The notes beneath the pieces were generated by a model. The model had not been told where the DNA came from, did not search any database, and saw only the letters and a program-made list of their open reading frames with translations. The translations under genes were made by a program, and so were the position numbers. Shown here piece by piece: positions 47,626 through 56,936 of a stretch of DNA of 64,000 nucleotides. Positions within the stretch are counted from its first letter, which is position 1; each line of letters begins with the position of its first letter. Source of the stretch: Hugonella massiliensis (GTDB taxonomy: Bacteria; Actinomycetota; Coriobacteriia; Coriobacteriales; Eggerthellaceae); NCBI GenBank assembly GCA_001486445.1, contig LN908986.1:1411895-1475894 (forward strand), in the 5' to 3' direction.

Positions 47626-49347
47626 TTAGTCGTGCACGATGACGGCGTTGCCGATCTGGATGAGGTCGTAGAGGGCCGCCGCCTTCGCGGGAGGCAGGTT
47701 GCAGCAGCCGTGCGAGCCGTAGCCCTGCTGGTAGCGCGTGCCGCCGAAGGCCGCCTGCCAGCTCGCATCGTGGAAGCCGATACCGTCGGTGGTGAACTGC
47801 ATCCAATACTGCACCTGAGTGACGTATTCGGGCTTGCCCGTTGCCGGGTCGATCTTGCCGGTCAGCGTACCCGGGCTCTGCTTTTTGAAGATGCGGAAGA
47901 TGCCCCGGGTGGTGTCGTGGCCAGGCTTGCCCGAAACGATGTCGGACTCCCAGACCAGGTTTCCGTCGACATCGAAGAACCAGGCGTGCTGGGCCGAGAT
48001 GTCCACTTCGGCATGGGCGCCCCAATCGGGTTGGCCCACGCCCTTCCAGGTATAGCCTTCGCTCGTGGTGGCAACCTTGAGCTGACCCTGGGTATGGTTG
48101 TTGATGGCGTCCTTCAGATCGCTCGCGAACTGGTCTTTGTCGACCTTCCAGCCGTACGTGCCGCCGGAAACGCCGATCACGCCGTCGTTGACCGTTTGGT
48201 ACTGGCGGGTGGTGCCCACGGTGTTCACCGTGTCGACGAAATCGGACACCCAGGAATCGATCGCGCTCTCGTCGAGCGTGGCCGTGTAATCGTCGCCGAC
48301 CGTTACGAACTTCGCGATCTGGCTCGGCCCGACCTCGCCGGCATGGATGGCAGACGAACCCAGCACGAGCTCGACGTCGGCGCCCAGGAAGCCGTTGGCC
48401 TGTTCGGCAGCGGACGCGAGTCCCGGTTCGGTGGAAAGAACGGTGGGCTGCACGAGCTGGGCATCGGAAAGCTTCACTTGGGAGAGCATGCCGCCCAGAG
48501 CCGTATCGACCGCGGAAACGGCCGCGTCGCCATCGATTTTGGTGCCGGGCTGTTCGGGCACGACCTTGAAGGACCCCGAGGCGTCGTCGTAGCCGATCGT
48601 GGCGTTCACCGGGTCGGCGGCCTTCTTGTTGTACTGGTCGACCTGCTCGCCAACGAGCTGGGACACCTTGTCTTTGTCGTAGTCGTTGTCGAGCACCGTG
48701 GACTCGTCGTGCTGAAGGAAGACCTGCACCGGCCACTGCCAGGCCTGGTTGGCTTCAAGGGCCTTCTTGGCTTCAGCATTCCCGTCGACCTTCAGACCGA
48801 TCTGCTGGCTGGTGAGCGTGAAGTCGAGATCGTCACCCGACACGGCGAGCGTGTAGCTGTCGGCCAGGTCGTCGGCGAGCGAGGCCATGGCCTGCGGCCC
48901 CTGCAGGGAGATGTCTTTCCCGGCGAAGGTGGTGTGGGGATAGAAGATGTTGGAAAAGACGACGATGCCCACCACGTAGATGGCGACGAGCACGGCCAGG
49001 ATGATCGCCACGATCTTCGGGGCCTTGCTCTTCTGCTTGGGCGCCTGGGCCGAAGCAGGCATATGGGGCGTGGGGGAAACGGGGGCGGGCTGCGGAGGGC
49101 GCGGCGGTTGGGGGCCGCCGGCGAAGGCCATGCGCTGCGAGCCGCGAAGGGGCGCACCCCCAGCCGCGGCCGGCATCGCCCGCTGGCCCGTGCGCACGCC
49201 AGAAGCACCGTTCGCACGGGTAAAGGGCATGCGGGCAGCAGAAGCCCCCGCTGCGGAGGGCGCCGTGCGATATGCGTTGGGGCGCCCTACCCATGCGGCT
49301 TGCGAGGGGACGGCGCGCCCCTGAGAATGCTGTTCGAACCTGTTCAT
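47626..49347 (-). CDS. L,D-transpeptidase with YkuD domain
   Basis: A 573-residue membrane-anchored cell-wall enzyme that forms 3-3 peptidoglycan cross-links. The cytoplasmic ~105 residues are Ala/Pro/Gly-rich. One membrane helix follows (IVAIILAVLVAIYVVGIVVF, ~112-131). A long periplasmic region with two PG_binding_4-like repeats (~135-425) comes next. The C-terminal catalytic domain starts near HAEVDISAQHAWFFDVDGNL and has the active-site block GIGFHDASW...GYGSHGCCNLPP. The catalytic cysteine is the first of the CC pair in SHGCCNLP. The second cysteine is a small departure from the usual SHGCxRM/NL. The gene is single, with GAGGA before the ATG. Confidence 0.93.
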   Translation of the reverse strand: MNRFEQHSQGRAVPSQAAWVGRPNAYRTAPSAAGASAARMPFTRANGASGVRTGQRAMPAAAGGAPLRGSQRMAFAGGPQPPRPPQPAPVSPTPHMPASAQAPKQKSKAPKIVAIILAVLVAIYVVGIVVFSNIFYPHTTFAGKDISLQGPQAMASLADDLADSYTLAVSGDDLDFTLTSQQIGLKVDGNAEAKKALEANQAWQWPVQVFLQHDESTVLDNDYDKDKVSQLVGEQVDQYNKKAADPVNATIGYDDASGSFKVVPEQPGTKIDGDAAVSAVDTALGGMLSQVKLSDAQLVQPTVLSTEPGLASAAEQANGFLGADVELVLGSSAIHAGEVGPSQIAKFVTVGDDYTATLDESAIDSWVSDFVDTVNTVGTTRQYQTVNDGVIGVSGGTYGWKVDKDQFASDLKDAINNHTQGQLKVATTSEGYTWKGVGQPDWGAHAEVDISAQHAWFFDVDGNLVWESDIVSGKPGHDTTRGIFRIFKKQSPGTLTGKIDPATGKPEYVTQVQYWMQFTTDGIGFHDASWQAAFGGTRYQQGYGSHGCCNLPPAKAAALYDLIQIGNAVIVHD

Positions 49348-49530
49348 ACGATCCTCGTCTTACGGTAGCCAAAACGGCGTCATGTACGCACGCATTCTAG
49401 CAACCTCGCGCAACTGGGAGCGACGAGGCGCGGCATCTTCGTGCAATCGACACCAGCAATAAGAATTACTCCTATTTGCTAGTAATAATACCGCATTACT
49501 TCAGTTTGCCAACTAGGTTCGAACAATTTA

Positions 49531-49577
49531 CAAAAGCAGGGGGGGCGCATGCGTGCACCTGCATGCGCCCCCCCTGC
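49531..49577 (-). terminator. Rho-independent terminator after the M20 dipeptidase gene
   Basis: A very long stem GCAGGGGGGGCGCATGC/GCATGCGCCCCCCCTGC with an eight-base loop, then TTTTG on the minus strand. Confidence 0.88.
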
Positions 49578-49587
49578 GCAGGCGTTT

Positions 49588-50985
49588 CTACAAATCGAGC
49601 TTCATAAGCCGATCGAGGGCGACGGCGTACACCTTGAAGGCCTGCTTGAGCTGGTCTTCGGGCACGCCTTCGTCGGCTGCATGCATACCGCCCACCCAGC
49701 TGGGGATTTCTTCCCCGTGCACCGCCGAGCCGAACCCGGCCGCCGTGGCGAAGCTGCGCGCATAGGTACCGCCCCCGATAGTGAAGGGCGGCTGGTCGTC
49801 GCCCGACACGTCGCGATAGCTGTGCGCGAGCGCCCGGATGAAATCGCCTTGCGGATCCATGAGGAAGACGGGTTCGACCCGCGTGGCCTCCCAACAGGCC
49901 CCGCAGTCGGCCGCCTGCGCATCGAGAGCCTCCTGCAGCGCTTCGACCGGCAACGCCGACGTGAAGCGGACGTCAATCGTCAGGCGGCGCTCCCCTTCCG
50001 CTTCGCTTGCCAAACCGGCCACCATCGTGAGCGGGCCGAAGGCGTCGTCGGACGAGGCGATGCCGAACGACGACCCGTCACTCGCACCGCTCGCGCGCGC
50101 GACGAGCTCGAACCAGGGGCGCTCTGACGGCGCGCACAGATCATGTTCGAGCAGATAGGCGGCGAGAAGGTGGATCGCGTTCACCCCGCCTTCGGGCGTG
50201 GAAGCGTGCGCCTGCACGCCCTGGGCCACAAGGCGCATGCGCCCCGGCCCGGCAGGCTCTGCCGTGATGCGCGAGGCAGCGGGTGCTTGGTCGGCCCGCA
50301 CAATCACTTCCGCCCGAGCCGGCACCGCGTTGAGGGCCATCCCGCCCGTGAAGCGCTCGACGCGGGCATCGGCGGGCACGGGACAGGCGAAGGCCCCCTG
50401 CAGCTGCCCCTTCTCGCCGTAGCAGACGGGGAACTCGTCGTCGGGCGTGAAGACAAGGGCCGGGTCGGCGTAGACCTCGTGGAAATGTCGCACGTCGGCC
50501 ATGCCCGTTTCCTCGTTCGCTCCCAAAATGAAGCGGAGGGTGTAGGGGAAGCGGCCGGAACGGCCGAAAAGAAAGCGCGCCGCATGCAGGGCCATAAGCA
50601 GGGGCCCCTTGTCGTCGCCCGTGCCGCGGCCGATGAGGTAGCCCTTGGTGCGGGTGACGCGCCAGGGATCGAAATGCCAGCCCTCTCCCGCCGGTACGAC
50701 GTCCAGATGGCCGATGACGCCGATCTGCGTCGCGGACTCGCCCGGGAAATCGGCCACCCCGCAATACCCGTCGAGGTTTTCGGGACGGGCGCCGAAGCGG
50801 GCACACAGGTCGAGCCCCGCCTGCAGGGCGCGAGCGGGCCCCTGGCCGAAGGGGGCGCCGGGGCCGGCCGTCGCCGGATCTTCCACGCTTTGGATGCGCA
50901 CCAGGGAGTCGAGGTCGGTCACCATTTCGTCCCAATGGGCGTCGAGATAGGCATCGAGTTCGGCATCGAAAGTTTGATCAATCAT
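49588..50985 (-). CDS. M20-family metallopeptidase, Sapep/PepV-like dipeptidase
   Basis: A 465-residue di-metal peptidase. GVIGHLDVVPAGEGW holds the first metal histidine and the neighbouring aspartate. LIGRGTGDDKGPLLMALHA holds the bridging aspartate. FILGANEETGMADVRHF supplies the catalytic glutamate and a metal glutamate, and TPDDEFPVCYGEKG a further ligand. The lid domain sits in the middle and the last histidine near TIGGGTYARSFATAAGFGS. The size and pattern match PepV/Sapep, which cleave dipeptides and act on N-terminal residues. It is a single gene with a strong terminator. The start ATG at 50985 has a poorly defined ribosome site. Confidence 0.9.
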   Translation of the reverse strand: MIDQTFDAELDAYLDAHWDEMVTDLDSLVRIQSVEDPATAGPGAPFGQGPARALQAGLDLCARFGARPENLDGYCGVADFPGESATQIGVIGHLDVVPAGEGWHFDPWRVTRTKGYLIGRGTGDDKGPLLMALHAARFLFGRSGRFPYTLRFILGANEETGMADVRHFHEVYADPALVFTPDDEFPVCYGEKGQLQGAFACPVPADARVERFTGGMALNAVPARAEVIVRADQAPAASRITAEPAGPGRMRLVAQGVQAHASTPEGGVNAIHLLAAYLLEHDLCAPSERPWFELVARASGASDGSSFGIASSDDAFGPLTMVAGLASEAEGERRLTIDVRFTSALPVEALQEALDAQAADCGACWEATRVEPVFLMDPQGDFIRALAHSYRDVSGDDQPPFTIGGGTYARSFATAAGFGSAVHGEEIPSWVGGMHAADEGVPEDQLKQAFKVYAVALDRLMKLDL

Positions 50986-51035
50986 TGGCCCTCATTTCTC
51001 TCGCGCCTATTTTACCCTCGAGAGAGCGCACCTTT

Positions 51036-51044
51036 TGCTATAAT
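51036..51044 (+). promoter_or_regulatory. Extended -10 promoter of tRNA-Leu(CAA)
   Basis: TGC-TATAAT ten bases before the tRNA, inside the block CCTTTTGCTATAAT that is nearly identical to the one before the other tRNA-Leu at 11836. No good -35 box. Confidence 0.7.
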
Positions 51045-51053
51045 CGGCCAAGC

Positions 51054-51137
51054 GCCCGAGTGGCGGAATGGCAGACGCGGCGGTCTCAAAAACCGCTATC
51101 TTCGGATGTGCGAGTTCGACTCTCGCCTCGGGCACCA
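51054..51137 (+). tRNA. tRNA-Leu (anticodon CAA)
   Basis: An 84-nt class II tRNA with CCA encoded. Acceptor GCCCGAG/CTCGGGC is perfect. The anticodon arm GCGGT-CTCAAAA-ACCGC gives CAA. It has a long variable arm and the T arm GCGAGTTCGACTCTCGC. Confidence 0.96.
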
Positions 51138-51147
51138 TTTCGAATGC

Positions 51148-51174
51148 AACAACGCCCCTGTTGAGGGGCGTTGT
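51148..51174 (+). terminator. Terminator after tRNA-Leu(CAA)
   Basis: Hairpin AACAACGCCCC/GGGGCGTTGTT ten bases past the tRNA. The T-rich 3' arm serves as a weak T-run. Confidence 0.75.
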
Positions 51175-51179
51175 TCGTA

Positions 51180-51633
51180 TCTGGGCACCCATGCCACACC
51201 CCGTGGGGTGCGCTACGCACCGGGGTCGCCCCGTCCGGCTTGGGAGCACCGCTCCCCGGCCAATCCGTCCGGGCGCCGTCCGCCGAAGCCTCCATCAGAT
51301 GGCTGAAATTGCGCAGAATGCGGTCGTTTTCGCCGCCCGCTGGCTGAAATCGCACGGAATGCGGTGTGCGCCAGCCGCACCCTCGCGGGCGGGCTTGGCC
51401 CGCTTAATCAATGACCTGGGGTTTTGCAACCGGCGAAGCCGCCAAGAGACCCGATTCGCGCGATTCGGCGCGAATCGGGAACTACATTTCGGCACATCTC
51501 TGCCAGCAGCCCTCGAAATCGACTGCACATCGGCCAATTTCTGCCAGCCCGCGGGCGCCGCCCCAAAGCGCGCCGCATCCCGAGCGCGGGGCGCCGCCAT
51601 GCCGCTCGCACACGCGAGCAGCCGCGCCCGCCC
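51180..51633. other. Non-coding, GC-rich stretch with imperfect direct repeats
   Basis: No supported gene. TGGCTGAAATTGCGCAGAAT (about 51301) recurs as TGGCTGAAATCGCACGGAAT (about 51341). Two CGGC..TCTGCCAG units occur near 51495 and 51532. Inverted GATTCGCGCG/CGCGCGAATC-like elements also occur. The content resembles decayed repetitive DNA. Confidence 0.45.
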
Positions 51634-53058
51634 CTAGCGATCGCCCCCGCCCGTCAGGAGGTCCATCATCTCCTGCTTGCTGTGGACGTTGAGCTTCTGG
51701 TAGATATGGCGCGCATGGCTGCGCACGGTGTTTTCCGAAATGAACAGGGTTTCGGCGATGTAGGACTTCGACCGCCCCTTGCAGAGGAGCTTCATCACTT
51801 CTATCTCGCGCTTGGTGAGCTTGTGGGCGGTGCCTATTTCGGCGCACTTCTCGTCGATGGATTCGAAGGTCACCTGGCCGGGCACGGCGGTATCGAGGTC
51901 GCGGAAAAGGCGCCCTTCGATGAAGTTGCGGTCGTTGAGCGTGAGGATGGCCGTCACCGTGAGCACGTACGAAAGAAGGGCCACCAGAAACGAGGCGTTG
52001 GCCTGCGCCGCCACTACCGAGCCCACGCCGTTGCCCACGGCGACCGGCAGCGCATAGGCGACCCAGGCGCACCCGAAGACCGTAGAGGGAGATACCTTGC
52101 TGTGGTGCGACACGTCGGCGAGCATGGTCCACATGACGGCAACGAGCAGGCTTTGGTCGACGGCCACGAGGACGAGCACCCAGCCGACGAAATCGGGGCC
52201 GATATTGGGCAGGAAGAGCAAGGCGGTGGCCACGATAATCACGATGGCCCGCCACATGTTGGTGTAGTGCAGCTTGCCACGGAAGGAAAACACCCACCAG
52301 ATGACCATGAGGGCGGCGCACATCTCTACCCCGTGCTGGACGAGCGAAAGCTGCCAGCGGGGCGTGTACGACGGGGCGATCGCCACCGTCGACGCCATGC
52401 CGATGATGAAGGAGCACACCGCCACACCGAGCAGAATGACGAGGGGAAAAGCCTCTTTTGCGCTCTGGAAGTAGAGCTGGGGCGCCACGCGCGGGGCGGG
52501 AACGATTGTGCGCGCCTTAGACAGGAGCAGGGGGGACACCAGGGGAAGAGCGATGAGCAGGCAGGTCCAGGGAAGGACGAGCAGGTCGAAGGCGAGCTTG
52601 GCCGCACACCCGAAGAACATGGCCCCGAACGTGCAAGCAACCGCGTCGCGCAGGTCCATTTTGGCGTAGAGCGGCGCCCACGACAGGTAAGAGAGGGCCG
52701 TAGCCACCCCGCCCGCCGCCGCCCCGGCGAGAATCGCAGGCTCGGGCAGCTGCACGATACCGAGCAGGGGCACCGTGGAAGCCGCCATGAGGATGGACGC
52801 GGGCGCGCCCAGCACCGCGTTGGCACGATCGCCGGCCACGTGGTGCAGCACGATGAACAGCAGCATGCCGATCGAAAGGGCCACGAAGAAGACGAGGGGA
52901 ACGCGTGCGCCCGCCTGGCCAAGCGCCGCTTGATGGACGGCCTCGAAGGACCACACCTGCGGAATAGCCAAACCGAAATACGCCCATTGGAAATGGGTAA
53001 ACTCTACGGGCCAATCGTTCTGTAGCTGGCCTTGTGCTTCATGTTCGGACGCGCCCAC
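51634..53058 (-). CDS. Membrane-embedded LuxR-type transcription regulator
   Basis: About 474 residues. The first ~385 form roughly a dozen hydrophobic helices, and the last ~65 are a LuxR/GerE helix-turn-helix (KLTKREIEVMKLLCKGRSKS, then YIAETLFISENTVRSHARHI). This architecture, a transporter-like sensor joined to a DNA-binding domain, is greatly expanded in Eggerthellaceae genomes. The signal and targets are unknown; often such genes control a neighbouring respiratory or catabolic gene, but none is adjacent here. The GTG at 53058 is chosen because GGGGAGAG precedes it by four bases; the longer frame to 53163 adds polar residues without support. Confidence 0.88.
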   Translation of the reverse strand: MGASEHEAQGQLQNDWPVEFTHFQWAYFGLAIPQVWSFEAVHQAALGQAGARVPLVFFVALSIGMLLFIVLHHVAGDRANAVLGAPASILMAASTVPLLGIVQLPEPAILAGAAAGGVATALSYLSWAPLYAKMDLRDAVACTFGAMFFGCAAKLAFDLLVLPWTCLLIALPLVSPLLLSKARTIVPAPRVAPQLYFQSAKEAFPLVILLGVAVCSFIIGMASTVAIAPSYTPRWQLSLVQHGVEMCAALMVIWWVFSFRGKLHYTNMWRAIVIIVATALLFLPNIGPDFVGWVLVLVAVDQSLLVAVMWTMLADVSHHSKVSPSTVFGCAWVAYALPVAVGNGVGSVVAAQANASFLVALLSYVLTVTAILTLNDRNFIEGRLFRDLDTAVPGQVTFESIDEKCAEIGTAHKLTKREIEVMKLLCKGRSKSYIAETLFISENTVRSHARHIYQKLNVHSKQEMMDLLTGGGDR

Positions 53059-53225
53059 GCTTCTCTCCCCGTGCGCTGCTCTACTGCTTCTCCACCCTCG
53101 ACTATAACCGAACGGTGTGGCGCTCCCGCACGGATTTAGTAGAGCTGCAACGAAACGGCTCATTTGGGGACACAGCGCTCGAAAAAGCGAGCAGAAACCC
53201 GCACGTCACAGGCGTGGCGGCTCCT

Positions 53226-54566
53226 CTACTTCGCCAGGGGAAGGGTCACGGTGAAGACGGTTCCGTCAGAGGCCGAGCTTGCCGCCGATATGTCGCCGCC
53301 ATGGTCGCGCGCGATCGTCTGAGCGATCGAAAGGCCCAAGCCGTAGCCGCCCTTGCCGCTCGTGCGCGCCTTGTCGGCCCGGTAGAAGCGGTCGAAGAGG
53401 TGCGGGAGGTCTTCCGCTGCGATCGGCGCGCCCGTGTTGCGCACGCGCACCACGCACTGCCCGCCCCTCACGGCGAGGTCCACGTCAACCTTGCCTCCCG
53501 CGTCTGCGTACTTGCAGGCGTTGTCGACCAGGGTGGCAAGCATCCGCACAAGGCGGTCGCGCTGCCCCAGGACGAAGGCGCCGGGGGCGATGTGGGATTC
53601 CAGTTCAAGGCCGCGGTCGAAAGCCACCGATTCGAACGTGAGAACCACCCCTTCGGCGACTTCGTCCATATCGACGCGGTCGTTCACCACTGCGGCCCCG
53701 TCGTCTTCGACCTTGGCCAGGTAGAGCATGTCGTCGACGAGTCCCTGCATGAGGTGGGCTTCGGTGTCGGTGCTGTCGATCCACTTCATCTGGTTCGCCA
53801 CCGTCTGTTCGGGGCTCTCGCGCAGAAGCGCGTTGTTGGCAAGAATGACCGTGAGCGGGGTCTTGAGCTCGTGGCTCGCGTCGGCGATGAACTGGCGCTG
53901 GCGACGCCAGGCCCGGTCAACCGGAGCCACCGCACGCTTCGAAAGTACCATGCTCGCGATGAAGATCACGGCGAGAATCCCTAGCGAGGCGCCCGCCATG
54001 GCCCCCACCACCGAAAGGACGCTCCGCTCGACGAGCCCCGTCGAAGCAAGCGCCACGTCGACGCCGTCGTCGGTGGGCAGGGCGACAAAATAGAGGTTGA
54101 GCGAGCTCAGCTTTCCCCGAACGCTCAAGCCCCCCGACGAGCTTGCGAGCCCGTAGACGGACGACAGGGCACTCGAAAGCGTCGACGCGTCGAGGTCGAG
54201 CACGTCTTCGTAGGTCGTATAGGCCCCGTCCCAGCCGATGAAATAGGAAGAGGTGGCAACCGTGATATCGCCTGCGGCATCGCGCCGGGCGCCGCCCGTC
54301 TCGCCGCCGTCCCCCAGGTAGGATCGCTCCGACTGCAGGATCGCCTTGCCGAGCGCGCCCGAGGCCCGAAGGCCCTGGTTGGTGGTCACGCGGTGCTGGA
54401 GGGAATCGTAGACGGCGCCCTCGCTCTTTTGGAAGGTGAACACGCCGACCGCCACCGTGGCGACGGCGAGCACGAGGGCGACGAAGACCACGTTGGCGAC
54501 GACGAACTGCCGCCGGAAGGAAACGAGGAGGTCGCGTTCGCTTTTCGCCTTAGGCTTCTTCTTCAC
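53226..54566 (-). CDS. Two-component sensor histidine kinase
   Basis: A 446-residue kinase with two membrane helices (VVANVVFVALVLAVATVAVG, ~20-40; SLGILAVIFIASMVLSKRAV, ~190-210) around a ~150-residue extracellular sensor of no known family. The H box is FIADASHELKTPLTVILANN with the phosphorylated histidine. The N box LVDNACKYAD, G1/F box HLFDRFYRADKAR and G2 KGGYGLGLSIAQ complete the ATPase. The GTG start at 54566 overlaps the response regulator gene by 17 bases and has GGAGG six bases upstream, so kinase and regulator are coupled. The ligand is unknown. Confidence 0.93.
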   Translation of the reverse strand: MKKKPKAKSERDLLVSFRRQFVVANVVFVALVLAVATVAVGVFTFQKSEGAVYDSLQHRVTTNQGLRASGALGKAILQSERSYLGDGGETGGARRDAAGDITVATSSYFIGWDGAYTTYEDVLDLDASTLSSALSSVYGLASSSGGLSVRGKLSSLNLYFVALPTDDGVDVALASTGLVERSVLSVVGAMAGASLGILAVIFIASMVLSKRAVAPVDRAWRRQRQFIADASHELKTPLTVILANNALLRESPEQTVANQMKWIDSTDTEAHLMQGLVDDMLYLAKVEDDGAAVVNDRVDMDEVAEGVVLTFESVAFDRGLELESHIAPGAFVLGQRDRLVRMLATLVDNACKYADAGGKVDVDLAVRGGQCVVRVRNTGAPIAAEDLPHLFDRFYRADKARTSGKGGYGLGLSIAQTIARDHGGDISAASSASDGTVFTVTLPLAK

Positions 54567-55236
54567 CGTCGGCCTCCAAGCGATATCCCAGCTTGCGCAG
54601 GGAAACAATCCGCACCGAAGAGCCCACGAAGCGCAGCTTCTTGCGCAAGAAGGAGATGTAGGCTTCGACGTTGTTGTCGTCGGCATTGGAATCGTAGCCC
54701 CACACCTCGGTGATGAGGGCGTCCTTCGAGGTCACGCGCGTGGGATTCGACATGAGGATCTTCATGATCCCGAATTCTTTCTTGCTGAGGCGGATGCTTT
54801 TCGCCGCGCAGGAAAGCTCGTAAGAATCCAGGTCGAGCTTCACGTCGCCGAAGGACAGGCTCTCGAAGACCACCTCGCCCTGGCGGCGCGTGAGCGACCT
54901 GATGCGGGCGAGCAGCTCGACGGGGGCGAAAGGCTTGGTCATGTAGTCGTCGGCACCGGCATCGAGCCCGCCGACCGTGTCGGAAAGGGCGCTGCGGGCG
55001 GTGAGCATGAGGATGGGGATGCTGTTGTTCTCGCGGCGAAGCTGGGTGGCCACGTCGAATCCGTTCATCTTCGGGAGCATGACGTCGAGCACCATACAGG
55101 CGTAAAGCCCGCTCTGGGCGTACGCGAGGCCCGATTGGCCATCGTAGACGGCTTCGGCCTGGTAGCCGGCGTTTTCGAGAATGGCAACGAGGGCATCCGC
55201 CAACCGTTTGTCGTCTTCAACCACGAGAATCTGCAT
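54550..55236 (-). CDS. OmpR/PhoB-family response regulator
   Basis: A 228-residue regulator. The receiver domain (1-~120) begins MQILVVEDDKRLADALVAIL with the acidic pair, has the phosphorylation site CMVLDVMLPKMNGF (Asp51) and the switch lysine in DDYMTKPFAP. The C-terminal winged helix (~130-222) has LSKKEFGIMKILMSNPTRVT and VEAYISFLRKKLRFVGSSVR. It is upstream of and overlapping the kinase gene. Its DNA target is not evident. The gene is probably autoregulated, but I see no clear direct repeats upstream. Confidence 0.95.
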   Translation of the reverse strand: MQILVVEDDKRLADALVAILENAGYQAEAVYDGQSGLAYAQSGLYACMVLDVMLPKMNGFDVATQLRRENNSIPILMLTARSALSDTVGGLDAGADDYMTKPFAPVELLARIRSLTRRQGEVVFESLSFGDVKLDLDSYELSCAAKSIRLSKKEFGIMKILMSNPTRVTSKDALITEVWGYDSNADDNNVEAYISFLRKKLRFVGSSVRIVSLRKLGYRLEADGEEEA

Positions 55237-55309
55237 GGTCCCGCCTTTCGTACGAATCGCCCCTCATTTTACCAAGGCCGCTGAAAGCAAGCTGAAGGGA
55301 CGACCACGC

Positions 55310-55383
55310 ACGAAGGCCCCGCCGGTCGCGTCTGCAGGAGGGCGTACCCCCCCCCGCAGCCGGCGATCCGACGGGGCCTTCAC
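55310..55383 (-). terminator. Long GC-rich hairpin after the purine permease gene
   Basis: Arms GAAGGCCCCGTCGG and CCGGCGGGGCCTTC flank a ~45-base region with a run of nine G/C. It is probably the permease terminator and may insulate it from the downstream regulator genes. No long T-run follows. Confidence 0.55.
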
Positions 55384-55400
55384 GTGAAAGCGCGTGCGCC

Positions 55401-56726
55401 CTACATGAGCAGGAAGGCGATGAGGAAGGCTGCAGAAGCGCCCCACATAAGGGGGTGGACCTGCTTGGCCTTGCCCTGCACGAGCATGATGAAGCAGTAG
55501 AAGATGAAGCCGAAGCCGATGCCGTCGGTGATCGAGTAGGTCATGGGAATGCCAGCGATCACCAGGAAGGACGGAATGGCCATAGCAGGATTGTGCCATT
55601 CGATCGCGCCGATCTCGCTCATCATGAGGTAGCCCACCACGACGAGGGCGCCGCAGGTGGCCGACGACGAGATCATGCCCACGATCGGGGCGAGGAAGGC
55701 GCACAGGACGAACAGCACGGCCACGATCAGGCTCGACAGGCCCGTGCGCGCGCCGGCCGTCGCGCCCGACACGCTTTCGGCGTACGTGGTGATCGAGCTG
55801 CCGCCCGTGAAGCCGCCGACCATAGCGGCGATGGAGTCGATGGTGAGGATCTTGTGCATGTCGTCGACGCTGCCGTCGGGATGCGAGAACTCGGCCTTCT
55901 GCCCCACGGCGAACACGGTGCCCATCGTGTCGAAGAAGTCGCTCATGAGCATGCTGAAGACGAACAGCCACAGAATCGGCTGGGTCATCATTTCCACAAT
56001 GGCCACGGCGCCGTCGGGCGTGGTCTGCAGAGGGGCGGCGAACGCGCTGAAGTCGAAGCCGAAGTTCCATTCGGTGGGCAGCGGGGTCACGCCCAGCGGG
56101 ATGCCCGCCACCGTCGCGATCAGGATAGAGAGCAGCAGGCCGCCGCGGACGTTGAGAACGGTGAAAGCGATAGCGCACACGATGGAGATGATGGCGACGA
56201 TCGCCGTGGGCGACGAGATAACGCCCATGGTGATGTAGGAGGATTCGCTCGCCACGATGAGCGTGCCGCCCTTCAGGCCGATGAAAGCGACGAAGAGGCC
56301 GATGCCGATGCCGATCGCATGCTGCAAGCTGGCGGGGATGGCTTTCATGATCGCCTCGCGCAGACCGGCGAGCACGAGGATCAAGATGATCAGACCTTCG
56401 AAGACCACGCAGCTCATCGCGATGCGCCAGTCGACGCCCTGGCCCAAGCAGATGCTGTAGACGACGACCGCGTTGAGGCCCATGCCCGAAGCGAGGGCCA
56501 AGGGGCGGTTGGCCACCAGACCCATGAGGGCGGTCATGATGGCCGCGCCGAAGCAGGTCGCGGTGAGCGCTGCGGTAAACGGAATCCCCGTAAGACCGAG
56601 CATGGCCGGATTCACGGCGACCACGTAGGCCATCGTGAGGAAGGTGGTGATACCGCCCATAACCTCGGTACGGACCGACGAGCCGCGCTCGCTGATCTTG
56701 AAGAAGGCGTCAAGAGATTGTTCCAT
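55401..56726 (-). CDS. AzgA-type purine (hypoxanthine/guanine/adenine) permease
   Basis: A 441-residue membrane protein with 12-14 helices of the NCS2/AzgA group. Signatures include the opening FFKISERGSSVRTEVMGGIT, the loop PAMLGLTGIPFTAALTATC, GLMGLVANRPLALASGMGLN, and the substrate-site segment SDFFDTMGTVFAVGQ. TTYAESVSGATAGARTGLSS is the second conserved half-site. It imports purine bases with protons. The ATG at 56726 has AAGGAAT upstream and a TATAAT about 55 bases away. It is a single gene. Confidence 0.93.
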   Translation of the reverse strand: MEQSLDAFFKISERGSSVRTEVMGGITTFLTMAYVVAVNPAMLGLTGIPFTAALTATCFGAAIMTALMGLVANRPLALASGMGLNAVVVYSICLGQGVDWRIAMSCVVFEGLIILILVLAGLREAIMKAIPASLQHAIGIGIGLFVAFIGLKGGTLIVASESSYITMGVISSPTAIVAIISIVCAIAFTVLNVRGGLLLSILIATVAGIPLGVTPLPTEWNFGFDFSAFAAPLQTTPDGAVAIVEMMTQPILWLFVFSMLMSDFFDTMGTVFAVGQKAEFSHPDGSVDDMHKILTIDSIAAMVGGFTGGSSITTYAESVSGATAGARTGLSSLIVAVLFVLCAFLAPIVGMISSSATCGALVVVGYLMMSEIGAIEWHNPAMAIPSFLVIAGIPMTYSITDGIGFGFIFYCFIMLVQGKAKQVHPLMWGASAAFLIAFLLM

Positions 56727-56778
56727 CGTGTATTCCTTCACTGAAACCGATTTGATACCGAACCGTCAAACGCGAACG

Positions 56779-56784
56779 ATTATA
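56779..56784 (-). promoter_or_regulatory. -10 element of the purine permease promoter
   Basis: TATAAT on the minus strand about 53 bases before the start codon. The -35 box is poor. The 5' leader is too short for a purine riboswitch and I see none. Confidence 0.5.
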
Positions 56785-56936
56785 CCTGCAGATTCGCCGC
56801 CCACGGCTCAGAGGATCGCGCTCTCGGCAAAGAAGTTGGCGCGCGGCAGCGGAAGGGGACGCGGAAGCGCCGCCGGGGCCGGATGCACGGGATGCGACCG
56901 GCCTGCAGCGGCGGCCGCCCAATCGCCCCGCCAACG

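Noticed and set aside
55310-55383. Purine riboswitch or other structured RNA near the permease
   Set aside because: The structure lies downstream of the permease stop, not upstream, and no conserved purine aptamer pattern is visible.
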